Shown in pieces: positions 9,158 through 17,474 of a DNA stretch of 64,000 nt (its first letter is position 1; every line of letters starts with the position of its first letter). Source of the DNA: CAVQJU01 sp963754955 (GTDB lineage Bacteria; Acidobacteriota; Vicinamibacteria; Vicinamibacterales; CAVVIG01). The DNA lies in the NCBI GenBank assembly GCA_963754955.1, contig CAVWHY010000009.1:620001-684000 (forward strand). Direction: 5' to 3'. The position numbers and the translations under genes are program-made. The notes under the pieces were generated by a model. That model worked only from the letters and a program-made list of their open reading frames with translations. It had not been told where the DNA came from and ran no database searches.

Positions 9158-10408
9158 ATGACGCCACACGAACCGATCAAAGCCGCCTGCCGGATCTGCG
9201 GCACCGCACTCCGATATACGTTCGTCGACCTCGGCATGTCGCCCCTCTGCGAGAATTACTTGAGGCAGGACGAGCTGAACCAGGCGGAAGCCTTCTATCC
9301 GCTGCACGTATTTGTCTGCGAGCAGTGCTTCCTCGTCCAATTGCAGGAGTACGTTCGGCCTGAGGCCATCTTCACCGAGTATGCCTATTTCTCGTCGTAT
9401 TCGGAGACGTGGCTCAAGCACGCCCGCCAATACACCGGGCAGGTCGTGGAGCGATTTGGCCTCGATGCCAAGAGTCTGGTCGTCGAACTGGCGAGCAACG
9501 ACGGCTACCTGCTGCGCAATTTCGTCGCTCTGGGGATTCCCGTCCTTGGCGTTGAGCCGGCAGCAAACGTGGCGGCGGTGGCGATCCGCGACGGCGTGCC
9601 GACGCGGGTGTCGTTTTTCGGCTGCGAGCTCGCACGGCAGCTTGTCGCCGAAAGCGGCCGCGCCAGTCTGATCGTCGCGAACAACGTGCTCGCCCAGGTG
9701 CCGGACCTGAACGACTTTGTCGCCGGCATCCAGCTGCTGCTCGAGACCGACGGCGTCGTCACCGTGGAATTCCCCCACCTGTTGAACCTGATGCGCGAAA
9801 ACCAGTTCGACACGATTTACCACGAACACTTTTCATATTTCTCTTTCATGACCGTCGAATCGCTGTTCGCAGCGCACGGTCTCCTGGTGTTCGACGTCGA
9901 GGAAATCCCCACGCATGGTGGCTCGTTGCGTGTGTACGGGTGCCAGCGGGACGGCGCGTCACAGCGCGTGACAGCTCGCGTTGGCGAACTGCGGGCTCGG
10001 GAGATTAATGAAGGGCTAACGCAAATCCAGTCGTATGTGCGATTCGGCGAGCAGGCGCGCCAGACCAAGTGGAAGCTGCTCGATTTCCTGATCGCCGCGA
10101 AGCGGGATGGCAAGTCGATCGCCGGTTATGGCGCTCCGGGAAAAGGCAATACGCTGCTCAATTACTGCGGGATCCGCACCGACTTCCTCGATTACACCGT
10201 CGATCGGAACCCGTACAAGCACGGGAAATTCACACCGGGAACGCACATCCCGATTTTCGAACCCGGCAAGATTCTGGAAACAAAACCAAACTATGTCCTT
10301 ATCCTTCCTTGGAACTTCAAGGACGAAATCGTCGACCAAATGGCGACGATCAGGACCTGGGGCGGGCAATTCGTCGTGCCGATTCCCGAAGTGTCCGTCC
10401 TTGTATAG
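9158..10408 (+). CDS. sugar C-methyltransferase (class I SAM-dependent)
   Basis: 416 residues from ATG 9158. The N-terminus is a small zinc-binding module (CRICG, then CEQCFLVQ), the centre is a SAM-binding Rossmann domain (VVELASNDGYLLRNF, GVEPAANVA), and the C-terminal domain has IAGYGAPGKGNTLLNYCGI and DYTVDRNPYKHG. This three-part layout is that of nucleotide-sugar C-methyltransferases such as those acting at C-3 of 4-keto-deoxy sugars; YHEHFSYFSF is a characteristic block. It suggests the product is a C-methyl-branched deoxysugar. It is the last gene of the operon, followed by a transposase remnant. Confidence 0.85.
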   Translation: MTPHEPIKAACRICGTALRYTFVDLGMSPLCENYLRQDELNQAEAFYPLHVFVCEQCFLVQLQEYVRPEAIFTEYAYFSSYSETWLKHARQYTGQVVERFGLDAKSLVVELASNDGYLLRNFVALGIPVLGVEPAANVAAVAIRDGVPTRVSFFGCELARQLVAESGRASLIVANNVLAQVPDLNDFVAGIQLLLETDGVVTVEFPHLLNLMRENQFDTIYHEHFSYFSFMTVESLFAAHGLLVFDVEEIPTHGGSLRVYGCQRDGASQRVTARVGELRAREINEGLTQIQSYVRFGEQARQTKWKLLDFLIAAKRDGKSIAGYGAPGKGNTLLNYCGIRTDFLDYTVDRNPYKHGKFTPGTHIPIFEPGKILETKPNYVLILPWNFKDEIVDQMATIRTWGGQFVVPIPEVSVLV

Positions 10409-10500
10409 TCCCGCGCTACTGAAGTCGCTGGTGCGCCCATCGCCGGCATACTGATCAGGGCTGTGGAACGACTGCGGGCGACGCGACACGCCGCCGCCAG

Positions 10501-10727
10501 GATGGGCGATCGGATCACGGTGATCGACGCGCCCGCGTGCAGGCCATTGGCTCGGAGTACGCGCACGCGCCTATTGATGACCATAGTCGCGCCGCTCATG
10601 TCCTGACTCGATCCATTCGACGCTGTGTCACATCAGTCCGCCTGAAACGCTCGCACCCGTAACGAACGCCAAAGCCGAGCGCGTCATGCAAACGCTCATC
10701 CGCGAATGGGCGTGCAAAAAACCACAA
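10501..10727 (+). mobile_element. degenerate IS481-family transposase remnant
   Basis: Two fragments of an IS481-type DDE integrase core survive in different frames. From 10501 I read DGRSDHGDRRARVQ, then IGSEYAHAPIDDHSRAAHVL; the block IDDHSR (10573-10590) matches the second catalytic Asp region of IS481 transposases. From 10662 another frame gives TNAKAERVMQTLIREWAC, matching the catalytic Glu region usually written TNGKAERFIQTLLREWAY. The spacer between the two blocks is far shorter than normal, so there is an internal deletion as well as a frame change. No terminal inverted repeats were identified. It marks the right border of the nucleotide-sugar island. Confidence 0.7.
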
Positions 10728-12458
10728 CTAGCGCGGCCTGGAGTCGTGGACGATGAGGCCTTCTACGATTGTGAGGATCGAGCGGATCTTCCGGATATCC
10801 GAGTCGGGCACGGTGAAGTAGTCCCGGTTGAGAACGACGAGGTCGGCGAGCCGTCCGACCTCAATCATGCCGATCTTCTCGTCCATGCGCAGGAACCAGC
10901 TATTGCCTTTCGTGAAGAGGCGCAGCGCTTCCTCGCGCGTGATCTGCTGGTCGCCGTTGACCTTGTCGCCGAACGAGTTGACGCCAGTCACCGCGAAATA
11001 GATGTGCAGCCAGGGGTTGAGCGGCGCGATGTGCGCCCCGTCTCCGTGAATGCCGGCCTGGATCCCGTGATCGACAATGGTCCGGAACTGCGGGCCGACG
11101 ACCACTTTGGGATCGTTCGAGGTCACCCACCGGAACGCACCCATCTCCACAGCACCGCCGAGCGCTTTCAATCGCGTGAGCAAATCGGGGGTGACGACGG
11201 GGACGTGATGGACCATCCACCGCAGGCCGGTGATGTCGAACTCCTTGTTCACCGCCTCGTACGCCTCGACGACCTGACGCAGGCCGTTCAAATCCTGCAC
11301 GGCGTTCTCGTTGCGCCACCGGGCCTGCGCGACGAGACGTTGCGCTTCGCGCCAGACGGCGCCGCTGGCCAGCGGCGCGGCCCACTCGCCGATCGCGCCG
11401 GTCATCATCATGTCGTCGCCGAAGAACTGAAACTGGTTTCTCAGGCGCTCTTTCAGCTCCGGCAGCGCAGGGTCGTTCTGGTTCTGCAGGAAGTTCATCT
11501 GCAGGCGCACTGACGTCCGGCCTTCGCGGTGGAGCGCAAGCCATGAGTCATACATGCGGTACTGGTCGAGGTTGGACAGGATCTGGCTGGGATGAAGCGG
11601 GCCCGGCGTCGGAAACAGCACTTCGTCGAGGTGTGCGGTCAGCCCGAGGCTCGCGGAATACGCCATGGCGTCGAGCGTGCTCCGTTTCTTGTCCTCGAAG
11701 GTCTGCAACCTCCGCAGGTGGAACAGCGCGCTCGCCGACGGCCCGCCTCCGGTGAATCCCGCCGCGGCAATGGCCCCATTCTCCGCGACCTTCACCGGCA
11801 CGATGTCGGGGTGAACGGGCGCCGCGGCGTCCGCCGCATCAAAGAACGCCTTGCCGAGGCTGTTCGTCGCACAGGGCCCGGTGAACCGCTCGTAGAGCAG
11901 GACCGGCCGGTCCGGGACGGCGGCGTCCAGTTCCTGACGCGTCGGGTGCCGGTGCTCTGCCCACTGATTGGGGTGCCACCCGCCCATCGACGTCATCCAC
12001 TGACCCGCGGGTACGTCTTTCCGCCGCGCGGCCAGCGTTTCCTGGATCTCCCGAATCGACGCGGTGTTCTCGAGCGGGGTGTGATAGCCAGGGCGATTGG
12101 CCAGGCTGACGATGTGCACGTGGCCTTCGATGAGGCCGGGCACGACGGTTCGTCCCTTCAGGTCCACGATCCGCGTGTTGGCGGCACGGGCGGGCGGCGT
12201 GTCACCGACCGCGACGAATCGGCCGTTCCGGATCGACACGCTCCTCGCGATGGTGTTCCGCGCGTCCATCGTGTGGATCCGGCCGTTGGTGAGCAGCAGC
12301 GTGGATTCGGGCTGCGCACGGCTGCCGGCGGCCGCAGGTGGTGGCGGCTGACCGGCCGCAGCGATGGACGTCTGGCCCGTACCGAATGCCGCAGCGGTCC
12401 CGGCGGCAGTCGCCGCGCCGATGAACTGCCGGCGCGAAAATCCTTTCTGGTGACGCAC
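10728..12458 (-). CDS. secreted YtcJ-like amidohydrolase (Amidohydro_3)
   Basis: 576 residues starting at GTG 12458, with a strong ribosome binding site (AAGGAGGG) just upstream. The N-terminus has a twin-arginine signal (SRRQFIGAATAAGTAAAFG), so it is probably exported folded. Family features are the N-terminal beta domain LLTNGRIHTMD, VVPGLIEGHVHI with metal-binding His residues, a long central domain, and C-terminal MDEKIGMIEVGRLADLVVL. The YtcJ group hydrolyses unknown amide or carbamate substrates. It is transcribed divergently from the permease gene, with their starts only 16-65 bases apart, so a shared control region is likely. Confidence 0.85.
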   Translation of the reverse strand: MRHQKGFSRRQFIGAATAAGTAAAFGTGQTSIAAAGQPPPPAAAGSRAQPESTLLLTNGRIHTMDARNTIARSVSIRNGRFVAVGDTPPARAANTRIVDLKGRTVVPGLIEGHVHIVSLANRPGYHTPLENTASIREIQETLAARRKDVPAGQWMTSMGGWHPNQWAEHRHPTRQELDAAVPDRPVLLYERFTGPCATNSLGKAFFDAADAAAPVHPDIVPVKVAENGAIAAAGFTGGGPSASALFHLRRLQTFEDKKRSTLDAMAYSASLGLTAHLDEVLFPTPGPLHPSQILSNLDQYRMYDSWLALHREGRTSVRLQMNFLQNQNDPALPELKERLRNQFQFFGDDMMMTGAIGEWAAPLASGAVWREAQRLVAQARWRNENAVQDLNGLRQVVEAYEAVNKEFDITGLRWMVHHVPVVTPDLLTRLKALGGAVEMGAFRWVTSNDPKVVVGPQFRTIVDHGIQAGIHGDGAHIAPLNPWLHIYFAVTGVNSFGDKVNGDQQITREEALRLFTKGNSWFLRMDEKIGMIEVGRLADLVVLNRDYFTVPDSDIRKIRSILTIVEGLIVHDSRPR

Positions 12459-12474
12459 GATCCCTCCTTGCAGG

Positions 12475-13866
12475 GTGAATCCGGAATGTCCGGCAACGGA
12501 CAGATGCTACTATCCCCGCGACGTGGACGATGCCCGCCCGTTGAAAAGCCTGCCCAGAACGCTCGGCTTCTGGAGCGCGGCCGGGCTCGTTGTCGGCATC
12601 ACGATCGGATCGGGCATTTTCCGGACGCCGGCCGGTATTGCCAGGCTGCTGCCGGATCCAATCGCGATGCTTGCCGTCTGGACGCTCGGCGGCATCATCA
12701 CGTTGTGCGGCGCACTCTCGTTTGCCGGGTTGGCCAGGATGCTCCCGGAAACCGGCGGGTTCTACGCGTACCTGCGAGAAGGCTGGGGGCGGCCCGTGGC
12801 ATTTCTGTTCGGCTGGGCCGAGCTGGTGCTGATCCGCGCCAACGCCCTCGGCGGCATGTCGATCGTTTTCGGCGAATACGGTCTCCGGACTTTCGGCATC
12901 GATCCGGCGGTGCATCCCCTCCGTGCCCGAGGCCTGGCGGCCGCCGCCATCGGCTGCGCCGCCTTCGCCAACATCCGCGGAGCCCGCATCGGCGCCGCCA
13001 TCGTGGGCTGGTCGACCGCGGCCAAGTTCCTGGCGCTGACGACGCTCGTCGGCTGTGCGCTCGTGCTTGGAGGGGCGCACGGCGCGGCTGTTTCTCACTT
13101 TCACGCCTCGGCAGCAGGGGCCTCGTCAATTGGGGCCGGCAGCATCGGGCTTGCGCTCGTCAGCGTCCTCTGGGCTTACGACGGCTTCGCGGACGTGTCG
13201 TTCGCCGGCGGCGAGGTGAAGGACCCCGAGCGCACCCTCCCACGTGCCATCGTGGTGGGAACCCTGGCGATCGTCGGGCTCTACCTGCTGGCCAACGTGG
13301 CTTACCTCTACGTCCTGCCGGTCGAGGCCATCGGAAAGTCGCCGCTCGTCGCCGCCGACGTGATGCAGACGCTGTTCGGGCGGACGGGCGTCGTCCTCGT
13401 CTCGCTGTTCGTGATGATTTCCTCGTTCAGCTCGGTCAACGGCAGCATGCTGGCGGCGCCGCGCGTGTTCTTCGCGATGGCCGGCGACGGCCTCTTCTTC
13501 CGCGCCCTGGCTCGCGTACACCCGCGCTTCCACACACCGTACGCCGCCATTCTCCTGTCCGCGCTGCTCGGAATGGCACTGGTGATGAGCCGGACCTTCG
13601 AGGCTCTGACGAACACGTTCGTCCTGGCCATCTGGCCGTTCTACGCACTGAGCGTCGCCGCTATCTTCCGCCTGCGCCGGCGGCCCGGCGGCAGCCGGCA
13701 CCACGTGGCCGGCTATCCGATCGTTCCGGCGATATTCATCGGCGCCGTGACGTGGTTCATCGTCAACGCGCTCGTTACAGATCCGATCCCGACGATAACG
13801 ACTTTCGTCGTCATCCTCGCCGGCTTGCCGCTCTTTGCGATCTTTTTTCGAAAAGTTGCGCAGTAA
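12475..13866 (+). CDS. APC-family amino acid permease
   Basis: Up to 463 residues with about 12 hydrophobic segments. The signature VVGITIGSGIFRTPAG in the first helix is the substrate and ion binding loop of amino acid/polyamine antiporter superfamily members. Other blocks are GWAELVLIRANALG and the helix-10 region ending MLAAPRVFFAMAGDGLFF. ATG 12475 overlaps the probable divergent control region. GTG 12523, 11 bases after a TACTAT -10-like sequence, would give VDDARPLKSLPRTLGFW, a better N-terminus, possibly leaderless. Its neighbour is the divergent amidohydrolase, so it may import or export that enzyme's product. Confidence 0.85.
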   Translation: MNPECPATDRCYYPRDVDDARPLKSLPRTLGFWSAAGLVVGITIGSGIFRTPAGIARLLPDPIAMLAVWTLGGIITLCGALSFAGLARMLPETGGFYAYLREGWGRPVAFLFGWAELVLIRANALGGMSIVFGEYGLRTFGIDPAVHPLRARGLAAAAIGCAAFANIRGARIGAAIVGWSTAAKFLALTTLVGCALVLGGAHGAAVSHFHASAAGASSIGAGSIGLALVSVLWAYDGFADVSFAGGEVKDPERTLPRAIVVGTLAIVGLYLLANVAYLYVLPVEAIGKSPLVAADVMQTLFGRTGVVLVSLFVMISSFSSVNGSMLAAPRVFFAMAGDGLFFRALARVHPRFHTPYAAILLSALLGMALVMSRTFEALTNTFVLAIWPFYALSVAAIFRLRRRPGGSRHHVAGYPIVPAIFIGAVTWFIVNALVTDPIPTITTFVVILAGLPLFAIFFRKVAQ

Positions 13867-13870
13867 TTTG

Positions 13871-13899
13871 TTGACGCGTCGAGTACCGGCTGCTATCTT
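13871..13899 (+). promoter_or_regulatory. sigma70-type promoter, TTGACG-N17-TATCTT
   Basis: TTGACG at 13871-13876 and TATCTT at 13894-13899 are separated by 17 bases, five bases after the permease stop. The only frame it could serve is the small one at 13941. Confidence 0.5.
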
Positions 13900-13940
13900 T
13901 TTTTTCAAGGGAGCCGATAAGAATTGCAGGAGTACTGAAG

Positions 13941-14195
13941 ATGAACGCAGGCGAGCCGCGAGTGCGGCGCAGAGGTTTCTTCCTTCACTCGACAGACGTC
14001 ACCGAGCCCGATGCCGGTGAGCACGAAAACCCCGAAGGGTTCCCGGTCAGGTTCCGTACGACCCGCGCTCCAGCCCCCCGACACTTCACCGGCGGTCGCA
14101 CCGCTCGCACCGAGGGCCGGAACGACGACGGGCGTCCCGCCATCAGATCTGGGAGCGTGACTGGCAGCCGTCAACGGGCACACTTGCCCCGCTGA
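13941..14195 (+). CDS. hypothetical small protein, doubtful
   Basis: 84 codons starting MNAGEPRVRRRGFFLHS, Arg-rich, with no recognised domain. In favour: a canonical promoter lies upstream and GCAGGAG is placed 8 bases before the ATG. Against: codon use is not convincingly gene-like, and the last 53 bases are antisense to the 3' end of the SDR gene. It could instead be a transcribed antisense or regulatory RNA. I cannot assign a function. Confidence 0.25.
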   Translation: MNAGEPRVRRRGFFLHSTDVTEPDAGEHENPEGFPVRFRTTRAPAPRHFTGGRTARTEGRNDDGRPAIRSGSVTGSRQRAHLPR

Positions 14196-14922
14196 TCCAG
14201 CTCGAGCTCGGCGAGGCAAGGAACGCGACGACCGCTCCCACTTCCTCGGGGCGGCCAAATCTCCCGAACGGCAGCTCCCTGGCGACGAAATCGGCGATCC
14301 CCTGAGGATCGTCCCGCTGCCGCCGATCCCAGGATCCCCCCGGAAACAGAATCGACCCCGGCGCCACGCTGTTGACGCGGATATTGTCGCGCGCCAGCTG
14401 CTGGGCCATCGACTTGGCGAGGCTGATTTCGGCGGCCTTCACCGCGTTGTACGTCATCCGGCCGCCCGACTCGCGTCCCCAGATCGACGCGATCATGATG
14501 ATCGACCCGCCGCCGCGGCGGCGCATGTGGGGCACGGCCATTCGAGACGCCCGGATCGCGGGCACGAGCGTCTGGTCGAACGCCTCCCGCCACTCGGCAT
14601 CGGTCGTATCCGTGATCCCGCTGCCTTTGGCCAGCCCGACGTTGTTAACGAGGATGTCGAGGCCGCCAAACGTCTCCACCGTGCGCATCACCACGTCGGC
14701 GACGCCTTTGTCAGTGGCCAGATCGGCCTGAATCGCGAGGACACGCGCCTGCCCGCCGGGCACGCTGCGGAGCTCCGCGGTGGCGCCGGCCAGCCCCTCT
14801 TCGCCTCTTGCGCAGATCGTCACGTTGCAGCCCTCGCCGAGGAGCGCCCTGGCCGTGGCGAACCCGAGCCCGCGCGTCGATCCGGTCACGATGGCCACTT
14901 TGTCTGTCAGGTGGAGGTCCAT
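14143..14922 (-). CDS. SDR family oxidoreductase (3-oxoacyl-ACP reductase-like)
   Basis: 259 residues, classical SDR. Cofactor motif TGSTRGLG (residues ~14-21), NNVGLAKG (NNAG equivalent), catalytic Ser in SIIMIASIWG, YNAVKAAE (YxxxK), and RVNSVAPGSI. The C-terminus PEEVGAVVAFLASP and ISGASVPVDG is typical of FabG-like enzymes. The substrate is unknown; isolated members like this act on varied alcohols and ketones. Its start is preceded by a repeat-filled gap from the upstream DUF547 gene. Confidence 0.88.
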   Translation of the reverse strand: MDLHLTDKVAIVTGSTRGLGFATARALLGEGCNVTICARGEEGLAGATAELRSVPGGQARVLAIQADLATDKGVADVVMRTVETFGGLDILVNNVGLAKGSGITDTTDAEWREAFDQTLVPAIRASRMAVPHMRRRGGGSIIMIASIWGRESGGRMTYNAVKAAEISLAKSMAQQLARDNIRVNSVAPGSILFPGGSWDRRQRDDPQGIADFVARELPFGRFGRPEEVGAVVAFLASPSSSWISGASVPVDGCQSRSQI

Positions 14923-14926
14923 GCCT

Positions 14927-15103
14927 TTTGGTCCTTGGTCATTGGTTCCTGGGCCTCCGTCCCTCGCACGTTCGGGTCCCCATTACCTGAACCAAATGCG
15001 CCAATCATACGGGGATTCAGGTGGGACTACTCGGATTCAGGTGGGACCAAGTACGCGGACTGAGGACGGACCAAGGACCAAGACCGAAGGACCACGGACC
15101 AGA
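14927..15103. repeat. inverted-arm repeat element (GGTCCTTGGTC type)
   Basis: The left arm (14927-14967) has tandem-like GGTCCTTGGTCATTGGTTCC; the right arm (15063-15103) has the complementary GGACCAAGGACCAAGACC. Between them are two direct copies of GGATTCAGGTGGGAC (about 15011 and 15033). It fills the gap between the DUF547 stop and the SDR start, and its right arm begins right at the DUF547 stop codon. The layout resembles the two TGGTCATC elements at 17475 and 32871. Confidence 0.7.
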
Positions 15104-15970
15104 CTAGCGTCCGCCGCGGCCGGTCAGGTCGTTCAGCGACCAGTCGAAGGGCTCGAAGACGACCTGGAACGTGTTCTGGGCCAGGAGCTGGCGCTCCGCG
15201 GGCACGAGCCGGGGCTCGATGATCGAGAGGATGGCGCGTTCGATGGGGCTGCGGTTGGCGAACACCGGGGCGGCGGCCGCGCCATACGCCGCCGCGAATT
15301 CCTTCTCGCGCCACGAGAAAATGGCGCTCGCCATGACCTTGTTGCCGCTGCGGTCCACCTGCGCGCAGACTGGACGGGTCGTGCACTCCGCGGCCATCTC
15401 ACTCAGCTGGGTTTCGATCCGTGCCGCCACGTACGCCTCGCTGCGCAGCCGCCCGCTTCCCACCGCGCCGCGGCCGAGCGCGAGATACACGCGCGGATCG
15501 TTGAACTCGGGCAGCACTTTCTTCTCGATGTCGTCGAGCGTGAGCATTCGGCCGGCCACACGGTGTTGCATGCCTTCGAAGGCGCCGGGAATCTGCCGGA
15601 TGCTCTTCGACGGATACGCCGGCGCGTGTCCCTGAATCGGGTACCGGTCGATTACCGTGCGCATCACGAGCGCGTTGTAGGCGTTCAGCCAGAACGCGAC
15701 GCGCTCATCGCGCGAGAAACCCGCGATGTTCTCCCCCGCCATCTGGCTGATGTAGCCGTCGAGCTTGGCGCGGTCGGCCTTCAGCGCGCGGTAGTACACG
15801 AAACCATCGCGCACGTACAGGTCGAGCAGCTGATCGAGCGCGGACTGCCTCGGAACCGGCACGGAGTCCTGCGCCGACGGCGCGGCGAAGGCCGCGAGCA
15901 GCAAGACAACGAGGATGCAGCGTCCAGCGTTAGCCGGACGTAACGGAAGCCCGATTCCCATCCCGAGCAT
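15104..15970 (-). CDS. secreted DUF547 protein
   Basis: 288 residues. The N-terminal segment (ILVVLLLAAFAAPSAQ) is a signal peptide. DUF547 signatures are FWLNAYNALVMRTV, GRMLTLDDIEKKVL and DPRVYLALGRGAVGS, with a Cys further on in ECTTRPVC. The domain has no established biochemical role; it is common in secreted proteins of environmental bacteria. The residues LRPANAGR before the hydrophobic core are the translation of a diverged palindromic repeat (15921-15940), so the annotated N-terminus may be repeat-derived and the true start may be downstream. Confidence 0.8.
   Translation of the reverse strand: MLGMGIGLPLRPANAGRCILVVLLLAAFAAPSAQDSVPVPRQSALDQLLDLYVRDGFVYYRALKADRAKLDGYISQMAGENIAGFSRDERVAFWLNAYNALVMRTVIDRYPIQGHAPAYPSKSIRQIPGAFEGMQHRVAGRMLTLDDIEKKVLPEFNDPRVYLALGRGAVGSGRLRSEAYVAARIETQLSEMAAECTTRPVCAQVDRSGNKVMASAIFSWREKEFAAAYGAAAAPVFANRSPIERAILSIIEPRLVPAERQLLAQNTFQVVFEPFDWSLNDLTGRGGR
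15921..15940. repeat. diverged copy of CGTCCGGCTTCAGCCGGACG palindrome in DUF547 gene
   Basis: CGTCCAGCGTTAGCCGGACG, a mutated copy of the 20-base palindrome found at 26857, 60367 and 61806. Here it lies in the region encoding the start of the signal peptide. Confidence 0.5.
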
Positions 15971-15984
15971 AGCGGTACGTCCGA

Positions 15985-16785
15985 CTATACCCGATGCTCG
16001 AGGAATCGTGCGAGCGCGTCGTTGAACAGTCGAGGCTGCTCCATGTTCGACATGTGGCCGGCCCCTTTGATGATGGTCAGCTCGGAGCCGGGGATGTCGC
16101 GTTGCATCTGCTCGCTGAGTGCCGGCGGCGTGATGGCGTCCTCATCGCCGACGAGGATCTGAACAGGACAGTGGATTGTGGCGAGGGTGGGCGTGGAATC
16201 GGGCCTCGTCATCAGCGCGTCGAGCGCGCCGGCAATGGACTCGACAGAATTGCCGGTGATCTGCCCCCGCAGATCGTCGATCACGTCGGGCCGCTCGCGT
16301 CTCGTCGTGTCGCCGACGAGCTTGGGCAGCAGCGCGTCGGCCACGGCAGCCTGGCCTTTTTCACGAACCAGCTGCTGCATGCCCTTCCGCCCGGTGACGG
16401 CCTCAGCGGAATCGCCCTGCGGTTTCGTGTCGGCCAGCACCATCGCGTGAAAATACCGCGGCGCGTGCCGGAACATCGCGAACGCTGCGTAGCCGCCCAT
16501 CGACAGCCCGCAGATCACGGCCGTTTCGATATGCAGCGCGTCGAGCAGGTCGATGGTGTCCCCGGCGTAGTCGTCGATCGACGTGGTCGGCGGGTCGCCC
16601 GCACCGGCCCCGAAGCCTCTCAGCTCGGGCACGACGATACGCCAGCCGTTCGCGGCCAGCGTGAGTTGTGGCTCCCACATGCTGGGATTGAGCGGGAACC
16701 CATGGAGGAGGACGAGGGTGCCCCGCCCCCGGGCTGCCGGGGAGGCGGGGACGTCGACGTAACGGAGTCTTCCGATGCGTGGCAA
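15985..16785 (-). CDS. alpha/beta hydrolase
   Basis: 266 residues from TTG 16785 (GGAGAG ribosome site upstream). Fold signatures are the oxyanion region LLHGFPLNPSMW, the nucleophile elbow GLSMGG, the acid in ILVGDEDAITPP, and the histidine in GAGHMSN. The sequence resembles the small non-haem haloperoxidase / 3-oxoadipate enol-lactonase group (MGGYAAFAMFRHAP), but there is no pathway context, so only a general esterase or lactonase role can be stated. It lies 80 bases downstream of dinB, separated by a palindromic repeat. Confidence 0.85.
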   Translation of the reverse strand: MPRIGRLRYVDVPASPAARGRGTLVLLHGFPLNPSMWEPQLTLAANGWRIVVPELRGFGAGAGDPPTTSIDDYAGDTIDLLDALHIETAVICGLSMGGYAAFAMFRHAPRYFHAMVLADTKPQGDSAEAVTGRKGMQQLVREKGQAAVADALLPKLVGDTTRRERPDVIDDLRGQITGNSVESIAGALDALMTRPDSTPTLATIHCPVQILVGDEDAITPPALSEQMQRDIPGSELTIIKGAGHMSNMEQPRLFNDALARFLEHRV

Positions 16786-16800
16786 GGATGGCTCTCCAGC

Positions 16801-16855
16801 GTAGTGCAGGCCTTCAGGCCTGCCGGAACGGGGCGGACCTGAAGGTCCGCACTAC
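16801..16855. repeat. bipartite palindromic (REP/BIME-like) element
   Basis: Outer inverted arms GTAGTGC (16801) and GCACTAC (16849) enclose two smaller palindromes, AGGCCTTCAGGCCT and GGACCTGAAGGTCC, in opposite orientation. It is located between dinB and the hydrolase gene. Translated repeats of this class give residues like AGLKACTT or DLQVR, seen widely in acidobacterial proteins. Confidence 0.7.
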
Positions 16856-16865
16856 TCCAGGACAA

Positions 16866-17467
16866 TTACCGCCCGCGCCCGTCGCCGCCGCGGCCGCCGC
16901 CGGGAGCGCCGCGGCCGCGCATGAAGAGTTCGGTGGACGGCGGAATCTGGCCTTTGAGACGCAGGTAGACCGTGCCAATCCCGTACATCTCGCTGCCGTG
17001 CCCGATCACACCCAGGAGCGCCACCGCACGCGACTGCTGGCCGCCGCGGCCGTTCGAGATCATCTCGGAGGCCGACGCATCCGTCAGCGACGAGAAGGCA
17101 TCGTCGCAGAACGCGTACGAATCAGCGAGGGCCTTCACGATTTCCGCCTTCGTCGTGAGCGTCTCAAAGCTCGGCTGACCCTGTCGCGGATTGGGCACGC
17201 CTTTGGCGCCCGAACACTGCCCGAACTGGGCGTCGGCGACGTGCGCCCACAACTGACCGTAGCCGCGAATATCGGGCGTGGGCTTGAAGAAGTAATCGGC
17301 CTCCGGCATCTTCTCGGCGGAGGACGTGATGTTGTTTTTCATCTGCGCGTAGTTGCGCTGAAGACCCAGCGCAGTCCCCACGGGCCCGGCGGCGGCGGCT
17401 GGGCCGCTGCGGCCGACGCGGCCAGCATCAATACCGACATGACAGCCAATATGCGTTCGCTCATCAT
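16866..17467 (-). CDS. secreted DinB-family protein, frame break after signal peptide
   Basis: The main frame (16866-17381, GTG start VGTALGLQRNYAQMK) is a DinB four-helix-bundle protein: one His comes from WAHVADAQFG and another from GVIGHGSEMYG, the metal-binding positions of the fold. Directly upstream in another frame is a signal peptide starting at ATG 17467 (MMSERILAVMSVLML, then AASAAAAQ) with GGGAG before it. The two join if one base is restored in the run around 17383-17395 (CCGGGCCCGTGGGG). I therefore annotate a single exported protein of about 200 residues with a +/-1 error or mutation. DinB proteins are thiol- or metal-dependent transferases of unknown substrate. Confidence 0.75.
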
Positions 17468-17474
17468 CACTCCC

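Noticed and set aside
11592..13874. 760-residue + strand frame across the amidohydrolase and permease genes
   Set aside because: Spans antisense and out-of-frame regions of two recognised genes.
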